41,213 nucleotides of DNA from an uncultured Bradyrhizobium sp. (lineage in GTDB: Bacteria > Pseudomonadota > Alphaproteobacteria > Rhizobiales > Xanthobacteraceae). Below, piece by piece: positions 18,534 through 24,698 of the stretch. The notes beneath the pieces are model-generated. The model did no database searches and had not been told where the DNA came from. It saw nothing but the letters and a program-made list of their open reading frames with translations. The number at the start of each line of letters is the position of its first letter. Position 1 is the stretch's first letter. Both the position numbers and the translations under genes were made by a program. The stretch lies in the NCBI RefSeq assembly GCF_936928535.1, contig NZ_CAKZHY010000102.1:1-41213 (forward strand), read 5' to 3'.

Positions 18534-19082
18534 TCACCTCTTGTGAAACAGTTTCGCTGGGTCGAATTCCGGATCCGGAACAAAACCGTCGCGATTGGGC
18601 ATCCTGATTTTCGGCAAGGAGTCCTTGTCGAGCTTGCCGTCGGCGGGAACGATGCCGTTGAGGCTCAGAATGTAAGCGGTGACGGCGTAGGTCTCGTCGG
18701 TGCTGAGCGAGCCCGGCGTCGGATATGGCATCGCACGATGGACGTAATCGAACAGCGTCGTCGCGTAGGGCCAGAAGCTGCCGACCGTCTTTACCGGCGT
18801 GTTGGAGGCGAGCGTGCCCTGTCCGCCGACAAGACGATCCTTGATGCCGCCTTGGCCGTTCTCGCCATGACAGGCCGCACAATTGTCGGCAAAGACCTGC
18901 TTGCCCTGCGTGGCGGTGCCGCTGCCATCAGGCAGGCCCTTGCCATCGGGACCGACGTCGATGTCCCACAGCTTGATCTCATCGGGCGCTGCCGGACGAC
19001 CGAAATCGAACGCGAGCGCGGGCGCCGCGAGCAGGCCGGTGGCGAGAATGCCGGCGAGAAGCAGCTTGCTATGCGAGGACAT
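18534..19082 (-). CDS. soxD: SoxD-like monohaem cytochrome c
   Basis: A 182-residue periplasmic c-type cytochrome. The signal peptide MSSHSKLLLAGILATGLLAA ends at PALA. The mature protein reads DEIKLWDIDVGPDGKGLPDG, characteristic of SoxD, then the haem site CAACH (68-72) and a likely axial Met118 in HRAMPYP, with ETYAVTAYILSLN near the end. Classical SoxD is dihaem and about twice this length; only one haem motif is present here, so this is a short form. It should accept electrons from the SoxC-like enzyme. ATG 19082 follows a strong GGGAGGG, and the gene overlaps the soxC-like stop by 14 bases. Confidence 0.88.
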   Translation of the reverse strand: MSSHSKLLLAGILATGLLAAPALAFDFGRPAAPDEIKLWDIDVGPDGKGLPDGSGTATQGKQVFADNCAACHGENGQGGIKDRLVGGQGTLASNTPVKTVGSFWPYATTLFDYVHRAMPYPTPGSLSTDETYAVTAYILSLNGIVPADGKLDKDSLPKIRMPNRDGFVPDPEFDPAKLFHKR

Positions 19083-20340
19083 TGCGAACCCTCCCGGCTT
19101 CATCGATGCTCCAGCTTTGCTGGGCGTTGTAGTGAAACAGCGCATTCGTCCCCATCGCCGCGATGAAGGATTTCCGGTCCGGCTGAACATTACCCTGCTC
19201 GTCGATGGAGCGGCTGACGATCGTGGTCGGCTTGCCGTCCCAGGCCCAGTCCATCTGGAATCGCACCTGCGCCTTGGGCAGCACCGGCAGGCTCAGTTGC
19301 GCCTGCTGCCAGGTCTTCGCGCCGTCGGTCGAGATCTCCACTTTGGCGATCTTGCCATGGCCGCTCCAGGCAAGGCCGGAGATGCTGATGTAGCCGGGCT
19401 GGATCTGCATCATGCCCGAGGGCCGCGTGATGACGGAATTGGTGTCCATCCGCAGCTGGAATTGCCGTGCCTTGCCGTCGGCAAGCAGCTGCGTGTAACG
19501 CGCGGTCTCCCAGCGTGTCATCCAGGGCGCGTTGCCGAATTTGAGACGGCGCAGCCATTTGATGTTGAGGTTGCCCTCGAAGCCCGGCATCACCAGCCGC
19601 ATCGGAAAGCCGTGCGCGGGCCGCAGCGGCTCGCCGTTCTGGCCATAGGCGATGAAGGCCTCGTTCACGATCTCGTCGGTGAGGGGGATGCTGCGGTCGA
19701 CGCCGGCGCCGTCGCCGCCTTCTGCCAGCATCCAGGTCGAGTCCCTGTCCTTGGCGACCTGGTCGATCAGGAACTTGAGCGGCACACCGGTCCATTCATT
19801 GGTGCTGACGAGGCCGTGCGTGTTCTGCACCGTCAGCTCGGGATCGGCCTTCTTCCAGTTCTCCCAGCCGTTGCCTGTGCATTCGATGAAGACCACGCGC
19901 GAGATCGACGGCATCCGCTTGAGGTCGTCGACGCTGAACACCAGCGGCTTCCGCACCATGCCGTGGATCAGCAGCCGGTGTTGCGCAGGATCGATATCCG
20001 GCACGCCGGAATGGCTGCGCTCGTAGTGCAGGTCGGTCGGCGTGATGTTACCGACCAGCTTCTGATGCGGCGTCTTGGAATTGATGGCGTCGCCTGGATC
20101 GATGTTGCGCTTGCCCGGCGTCGCCTCCGGGATACGATCGATCTTGACGAAGCGGGATCTTTCGCTGTGCGCGCCAAGTTCGGCTCCGGGCCCGCGATCG
20201 GGGACATCAGCCAGCGATTCGGCATGGGCGGCCTCGGTCGCCGCCGCGCCCAAAATGCCTGCCGACAGGCCTCCCACGAAGCCACGGCGCGACATGTTCG
20301 CAGACCGTGACAACATTTCGATTGGCGTCTTGAACGTCAT
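19069..20340 (-). CDS. soxC: SoxC-like sulfite/sulfane dehydrogenase, molybdopterin subunit
   Basis: A 423-residue enzyme of the sulfite oxidase fold. It carries a Tat signal with twin arginine in SRRGFVGG, as expected for export of a cofactor-loaded protein. The molybdenum-ligating cysteine is C154 in VFIECTGNGWENW. The C-terminal dimerisation domain follows, with GYISISGLAWSGHGKIAKVE. The family oxidises sulfite or protein-bound sulfane sulfur in the periplasm, passing electrons to a cytochrome c, here the next gene. ATG 20340 sits 6 bases after GGGAG; an ATG at 20352 overlaps that site and was rejected. No soxXYZAB genes are present, so free sulfite may be the true substrate. Confidence 0.9.
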   Translation of the reverse strand: MTFKTPIEMLSRSANMSRRGFVGGLSAGILGAAATEAAHAESLADVPDRGPGAELGAHSERSRFVKIDRIPEATPGKRNIDPGDAINSKTPHQKLVGNITPTDLHYERSHSGVPDIDPAQHRLLIHGMVRKPLVFSVDDLKRMPSISRVVFIECTGNGWENWKKADPELTVQNTHGLVSTNEWTGVPLKFLIDQVAKDRDSTWMLAEGGDGAGVDRSIPLTDEIVNEAFIAYGQNGEPLRPAHGFPMRLVMPGFEGNLNIKWLRRLKFGNAPWMTRWETARYTQLLADGKARQFQLRMDTNSVITRPSGMMQIQPGYISISGLAWSGHGKIAKVEISTDGAKTWQQAQLSLPVLPKAQVRFQMDWAWDGKPTTIVSRSIDEQGNVQPDRKSFIAAMGTNALFHYNAQQSWSIDEAGRVRNVLA

Positions 20341-20443
20341 ACGATCTCCCATCGGTCATCGTGCGTTTTGAAAACCGGATTGCTCCCATGTCACGACATG
20401 TACCGGATGCCGCAAAGATTGCTCGTTAGGTTGTGTTAGAAGG

Positions 20444-20465
20444 AGTGAGCGTTGGCGCGCTCACT
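20444..20465 (-). terminator. Candidate hairpin at the end of the CMD gene
   Basis: AGTGAGCG (20444-20451) pairs perfectly with CGCTCACT (20458-20465) across a 6-base loop. The stem overlaps the stop codon of the minus-strand decarboxylase-type gene, and on that strand is followed by CCTTCTAAC, a weak pyrimidine tail. It probably separates this gene from the downstream soxC-like unit. Confidence 0.4.
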
Positions 20466-20817
20466 GCCATGATCGTTCAAGCTTCCTTTTGAAGGCCTCG
20501 TGCGCGCGGGTCGAGTAGACCAGAGCCGCGCCGGCGTTGACCGGGATCGCTGTGCCGAGCGCCTCGGCAAGCTCGCCTTCAGTCGCGCCATGCTTCTTGG
20601 CTTCGGCGGCATGGACGGTGATACAGCCGTCGCAACGCAGGCTGATGGCGACGGCGAGCGCGATCAGCTCGCGCGTCTTGGCGTCGAGGTGGGCGGTCCT
20701 GGCGCCAGCACCGCTCAGTGCTGCGTAGCCCTTGATCGTGTCCGGCGACAGCTTGCCGATCTCGCTGACGCTGGCGACGAGCTGACGGCGATAGTCGTTC
20801 CAGTCAAGCATGGCCAT
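20461..20817 (-). CDS. Carboxymuconolactone decarboxylase/AhpD-family protein
   Basis: A 118-residue small all-helical protein of the CMD family. The redox/proton-relay motif is RCDGCITVH with C62, C65 and H69, the CxxC-xxx-H arrangement of AhpD-like peroxidases. Members either remove alkyl hydroperoxides with a thiol partner or act as gamma-carboxymuconolactone decarboxylases; the CxxC favours the first. The start ATG 20817 follows GGAGG with 6 bases between. The gene is divergent from an AraC/cupin regulator, and this CMD-AraC pairing is common, so regulation by that neighbour is likely. Confidence 0.88.
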   Translation of the reverse strand: MAMLDWNDYRRQLVASVSEIGKLSPDTIKGYAALSGAGARTAHLDAKTRELIALAVAISLRCDGCITVHAAEAKKHGATEGELAEALGTAIPVNAGAALVYSTRAHEAFKRKLERSWQ

Positions 20818-20920
20818 GTTAACCTCCGTTGCGGTTCCGGCCTGTAATGTGCCGGCGCTTGCCGCTCGGGGATATGGCCGGGCGGCTCGGGCTCGTATCC
20901 GCGCGGATCAAGGAGTGCTG

Positions 20921-21898
20921 ATGTCGGAGGCTGAGGCAGCCGAATTGTTGAAAGCGATGGTGCCGCTGTTCAGGATACGTCCGGTGATCGAGGACTCCTG
21001 CAGGTTCGGCGGCAGCTGGGAGTCGCTCCATACGCCGAACGGGCGCGGATGGGCGCAATTCCATCTGGTGACGCGTGGTTCATGCGTTGTCGAGCGTCCT
21101 GGCCTCGGTGCGCAGAGGCTGGAGGCCGGCGACATTCTCCTCCTGCCGCACGGTGACAGCCATCTGGTGCGGAGCGAGGTGAGGGGCGCTGCAGGCCGGG
21201 TCTCGACCGCAATCCGCAATGGCGTCCGTCAGCGCGCCACGGCCGATGCTGCGGTCGATACCGAGCTGCTCTGCGGCCGTTTCCTGTTCGAAACCTCGGA
21301 TGAGAATCCGCTGATCGCGGCTCTTCCCGACGAGATCATCCTGCGCACGGCCGGCGAACCGCTGCTGGAAAGGTTTCGGCGACTGTTGCTCGACATCCGC
21401 GAAGAGCTGGACGCAGGCCGGGCCGGATCGGAAATGGTCGCCGCCGATCTTGCGCGTGCCATTTTCGTCATGATGCTTCGCGACCATTTGACCGGGCAGG
21501 CTTCAGAGAAGGGCGCACTTTCGCTTTTGCAGGACCGGACCACGGCCCGCGTTGTGCTGGCGATCCTTGGCGATCTCGCCCGTGACTGGACGCTCGACGA
21601 GATGGCGGACGTGGCGATTGCCTCTCGTGCGACGCTGGTGCGCGCCTTTCAGAAGCGCGCGAGCGTTGCGCCGATGACGTTCCTGTCGGATCTCAGATTG
21701 GCGGTCGCGCGCAAGCGGCTGGCCGGCACGTTGGACCCGATCGCGAAGATCGCCCACGAGGTCGGCTATGCGTCCGAAAGTGCGCTGAGCAAGGCCATCA
21801 TGCGCAAATACGGCGTGCGACCCGGCGCGCTGAGAGAGCCGGGTTCGCAAGGGTCTGCCGTCAACTCCGATACCAGCTCGCAATATTCCACGTCGTGA
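20921..21898 (+). CDS. AraC-family regulator with cupin sensor domain
   Basis: A 325-residue transcription factor. The N-terminal cupin-type domain is recognised by HLVTRGSCVVERPG, LEAGDILLLPHGDSHLV and the following segment with DTELLCGRFLFET. The C-terminal AraC DNA-binding domain has two helix-turn-helix motifs: WTLDEMADVAIASRATLVRA followed by FQKRASVAPMTFL, and IAKIAHEVGYASESALSKAI ending RKYGVRPGALR. ATG 20921 was chosen because AAGGAG stands 5 bases upstream; the frame open to 20810 overlaps the divergent CMD gene and is unlikely. It probably controls that gene from the 103-base intergenic space. Its 3' end overlaps the convergent binding-protein gene by 38 bases. Confidence 0.9.
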   Translation: MSEAEAAELLKAMVPLFRIRPVIEDSCRFGGSWESLHTPNGRGWAQFHLVTRGSCVVERPGLGAQRLEAGDILLLPHGDSHLVRSEVRGAAGRVSTAIRNGVRQRATADAAVDTELLCGRFLFETSDENPLIAALPDEIILRTAGEPLLERFRRLLLDIREELDAGRAGSEMVAADLARAIFVMMLRDHLTGQASEKGALSLLQDRTTARVVLAILGDLARDWTLDEMADVAIASRATLVRAFQKRASVAPMTFLSDLRLAVARKRLAGTLDPIAKIAHEVGYASESALSKAIMRKYGVRPGALREPGSQGSAVNSDTSSQYSTS

Positions 21899-23648
21899 CG
21901 TCCCACCCCGATATGTCCGTCATCAGGCCATTGACGGCGCCGCCGACGATGTAGCGCGACAGCAGCGGCAGGAAGATGTTGGCCTCGCAGAAGATCTCGC
22001 CGACCTTGATCAGCAGCGCGGCGCGCTTGACCGGATCGAGCTCGTTCTGCGCGGCCTTGTAGGCCTTGTCAGCCTCCGGATCGGACCATCGCGAGACGTT
22101 ACGGCCGAGCCATTTGTTTTCCTTGTCGGCGATCTCCCAGGAGACGCACTGGTTCAGGAACCGCTCCGGATCCGGCTGCGGCTGGGTCGCGTTGTACATC
22201 TCCATGTCGCAATAGAATTTCGTGTAAGTATCGGGGTTGCCGGCATCGGACGAGAAGAACACCGAAGCGGTGACCGATTTGAGCTCGATCTCGATCCCGG
22301 CCTTCTGGCAAGCCTGCTTGATGATGGCCTGCGTCTTCTGGCGCGGCGCGTTGATCGAGGTCTGGAATACGTATTTCAGCTGCTTGCCATCCTTCTCGCG
22401 GATGCCGTCTGCACCCATCTTCCAGCCGGCTTCGTCGAGGATCTTGTTCGCCTTGTCGATATTGAACTCGTATTTCAGCTTGCCTGACTTAAACTGCGGT
22501 GGCTGGTTGACGAAGCTCGCCGTGGCAATCGCAGCGCGGCCGTAGATGAATTTCTGGATGCCCTCGCGATCAATCAGCAGGTTGAGTGCCCGGCGCACGG
22601 CCGGATCGGATAGCGTCGGATGCTTGGTCCTGGCGTTGGATCGTTCGCCGTCGATCTCGGTCCACGGATCCGTGGTGTTGAGGATGATGAACTCGATGCC
22701 GCCGGCGGTCGTGTACTCGACCTTGCCTTTGCCCCCGGTCTCCATGCGCTTGAGGATTTCGTCCTCGACCAGCAAATTCCAAGCATAGTCGTATTCGCCG
22801 GTCTGCAGCACGGCGCGGGCAGCCGAGACGGCGTCTCCGCCGCCCTTGATCTCGAACGTGTCGAAAAAAGGCTGGTTCTTGACGTGATAGTCGGGATTGC
22901 GTTCGGCCCGCAGCAGATCGCCCGGCTTGAACTCGACAAACTTGTAGGGACCGGTGCCGACCGGCTTCAGATTGCCCGGCGCGTCGCGCGATTTCGCCCC
23001 GACATAGTCGCCGAAATGATGCTTTGGCAGGATCTGGCCGACCGCCCCGACGAAAGGATCGGCCCAGAACGGGGTCGGGGCCTTGAACTTGACCTTGACG
23101 GTGTGGTCGTCGATCTTTTCGACCGTAATGTCCTTATAGGATCCCGTGGTGTAGGCGGCCGTCGCGAGATCGGCGGCGTAGGTCCAGGTGAACACGACGT
23201 CGTCGGCCGTGAAGGGCTTGCCGTCGTGCCACGTCACGCCCTGCTTCAGCTTCCAGATTACGCTGGTGCCGTCAGCCGAAAGGCCGCCATTCGCCTTGGT
23301 CGGGGTCTCGGCGGCGAGACAGGGGATGAGATTGCCCTCCTTGTCCCAGCCGGCGAGCGGCTCGAAGAAGATGCGTGAAGCGACCTGGTCCTTGGTGCCG
23401 AGCGCGAAATGAGGATTGAGCAAGGTGGGCGCCTGCCAAACCAGCATCCTGAGCGGACCGCCGCCGCCAGCCTTGGTCGGTTTGTAGGCAAGCGTGGCAT
23501 TGGCCATCGCCACGTCGTTCCAGAGCAGGATCTGGCTGGCAATGGGAGCCGTGATCCCGACCGCGGCCATGGTCTGGATGAACAAGCGTCGCGATAGCGT
23601 GCCTTGCTTCACTTCCGCGATAGCCCTGCGGATGTCGTTTTCGTTCAT
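21861..23648 (-). CDS. Orphan peptide-type ABC substrate-binding protein
   Basis: A 595-residue SBP_bac_5 periplasmic protein. The leader has a twin-arginine motif, SRRLFIQTM, then a hydrophobic stretch to about residue 49, so Tat export is likely. The body is typical: GVTWHDGKPFTADDVVFTW, PVGTGPYKFVEF, DPAVRRALNLLIDREGI. A cysteine-bearing segment, NPDTYTKFYCDMEMYNATQP, is well placed for ligand contact. No permease or ATPase genes adjoin it, so it must use subunits encoded outside the window or elsewhere. The C-terminus, ending WNIASWYRS, overlaps the convergent AraC gene by 38 bases. Substrate unknown; peptides, opines or glycosides are possible. Confidence 0.88.
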   Translation of the reverse strand: MNENDIRRAIAEVKQGTLSRRLFIQTMAAVGITAPIASQILLWNDVAMANATLAYKPTKAGGGGPLRMLVWQAPTLLNPHFALGTKDQVASRIFFEPLAGWDKEGNLIPCLAAETPTKANGGLSADGTSVIWKLKQGVTWHDGKPFTADDVVFTWTYAADLATAAYTTGSYKDITVEKIDDHTVKVKFKAPTPFWADPFVGAVGQILPKHHFGDYVGAKSRDAPGNLKPVGTGPYKFVEFKPGDLLRAERNPDYHVKNQPFFDTFEIKGGGDAVSAARAVLQTGEYDYAWNLLVEDEILKRMETGGKGKVEYTTAGGIEFIILNTTDPWTEIDGERSNARTKHPTLSDPAVRRALNLLIDREGIQKFIYGRAAIATASFVNQPPQFKSGKLKYEFNIDKANKILDEAGWKMGADGIREKDGKQLKYVFQTSINAPRQKTQAIIKQACQKAGIEIELKSVTASVFFSSDAGNPDTYTKFYCDMEMYNATQPQPDPERFLNQCVSWEIADKENKWLGRNVSRWSDPEADKAYKAAQNELDPVKRAALLIKVGEIFCEANIFLPLLSRYIVGGAVNGLMTDISGWDVTTWNIASWYRS

Positions 23649-23689
23649 CAGATGACCCCACCTCTCAAGGAAACGTCGTCACCGGCAAC

Positions 23690-23708
23690 CCATCATGTTG
23701 CATGATGG
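23690..23708. promoter_or_regulatory. Palindrome upstream of orphan binding-protein gene
   Basis: CCATCATG-TTG-CATGATGG is a perfect 8-bp inverted repeat with a 3-base centre, 41 bases upstream of the binding-protein start. Its size and place fit a dimeric repressor or activator site. The regulator is not identifiable. The rest of the 285-base gap between 23648 and 23934 shows nothing else convincing. Confidence 0.45.
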
Positions 23709-23933
23709 AGAGGGCAGCAATGCCGACGATGGTGGAAAGCGTTGCGACGAAATGCCGTGCGCACTCGGCAGGATGATCTGGTGCAGCTGGGCAGCTTCTG
23801 CCGGGATACATTTGCCGGCGTCACGAAGCTGCCGACCGGCTTTCGCGATAAGTCCTTGATGGCAATGATGCTCTCTGCTGGCACGCGCATTGCACGTCAA
23901 ACGTGTGTTTGGCAATGACAGTGGAGTTCGCGT

Positions 23934-24530
23934 ATGAGCGTCAGCGGCATGAGCAGCATTAGTAGTGGAAGCACGGCGAGTTCGTCGTCATCCCCGAACC
24001 AAGCGAAATCGGCGGACGGCTCGCAAGGAGACGTCTCGGCCTTCGCCTCGCTGATGCACGAAGGCGCGCCTTATGACGAGGTCAAGGTCGACCTGCCGAA
24101 TGGGATGTCGGTCGGTATTGTCCATTTCGGTGGCGGCGGCTTTGACAGCAGCGCGCTCAAATCCATCGAAGACTTCGTGCAGAAGTTCGCGAGCCAGACT
24201 GTATCCGGAGCGACGTCTGAAACCTCGTCAGGGACGTCTGAAACATCGTCCTCCAACGCCGATCAATCGCAGAATCACGACACGCCCAAGATCGTCGGTC
24301 TCGATATGATTCATGTCAATCTGCCGAACGGGCTCTCGTTCGAGGTCATCCATTCCTCCGGCAATCAGGTGACAGACAGCGCCGCGGTGATGAAAGAGCT
24401 CACGGAGGCGGCCGAGGAGCTGACTGAATCCCTCGCGCAATATTCGCCGACATCGTCGGCGGCGTCCGCCTATGCTGCGCAGCAGGGGTCGTCATCCGGT
24501 CGCACGAGCCAGCTCGACGCTCAGAGCTGA
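23934..24530 (+). CDS. Ser-rich protein with two copies of an LPNG module
   Basis: A 198-residue protein I do not recognise. After a Ser-rich N-terminus (1-30) come two related modules of about 40 residues: 47-86, beginning YDEVKVDLPNGMSVGIVH, and 123-162, beginning LDMIHVNLPNGLSFEVIH. Each continues into a predicted helix (LKSIEDFVQKFA and VMKELTEAAEEL). A Ser/Thr-rich linker with two SETSS repeats joins them, and the tail is again Ser/Ala-rich. There is no signal peptide or membrane helix; the composition would suit an exported or secreted protein using another route, which is speculation. ATG 23934 follows TGGAG. It stands alone between two unrelated genes. Confidence 0.75.
   Translation: MSVSGMSSISSGSTASSSSSPNQAKSADGSQGDVSAFASLMHEGAPYDEVKVDLPNGMSVGIVHFGGGGFDSSALKSIEDFVQKFASQTVSGATSETSSGTSETSSSNADQSQNHDTPKIVGLDMIHVNLPNGLSFEVIHSSGNQVTDSAAVMKELTEAAEELTESLAQYSPTSSAASAYAAQQGSSSGRTSQLDAQS
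24212..24253 (+). repeat. Two-copy 21-bp tandem repeat in coding sequence
   Basis: GACGTCTGAAAC recurs at 24212 and 24233, giving two 21-base units that differ at only a few positions and encode TSETSSG and TSETSSS in the linker of the two-module protein. It is a recent in-frame duplication and a likely site of length variation between strains. Confidence 0.7.
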
Positions 24531-24545
24531 GCAGGGCTCCGCACT

Positions 24546-24570
24546 CCGCAGGTCGTCGTGCGATCTGCGG
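24546..24570 (+). terminator. Candidate hairpin after the two-module gene
   Basis: CCGCAG (24546-24551) pairs with CTGCGG (24565-24570), and inner TCG/CGA bases extend the stem after one mismatch. It stands 15 bases past the stop codon. No T-run follows, so intrinsic termination would be weak. Confidence 0.3.
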
Positions 24571-24609
24571 GATGCGGCCATGCGCGCGGTTCCAGACGTC
24601 GGTAATCCG

Positions 24610-24639
24610 TTGCCCTGCACGCGCCGCGCTCATTATATT
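24610..24639 (+). promoter_or_regulatory. Candidate sigma-70-type promoter for the bisC-like gene
   Basis: TTGCCC at 24610-24615 is followed after 17-18 bases by TTATAT/TATATT (24633-24639), an AT-rich patch that stands out in GC-rich surroundings. It would place transcription start about 50 bases upstream of ATG 24699. Assigned by eye only. Confidence 0.4.
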
Positions 24640-24698
24640 GGCCCGATGATTGCGACCGGAGCCGCCTGCACGGCGTTTCCTGCGATGAGGGCCACGCG

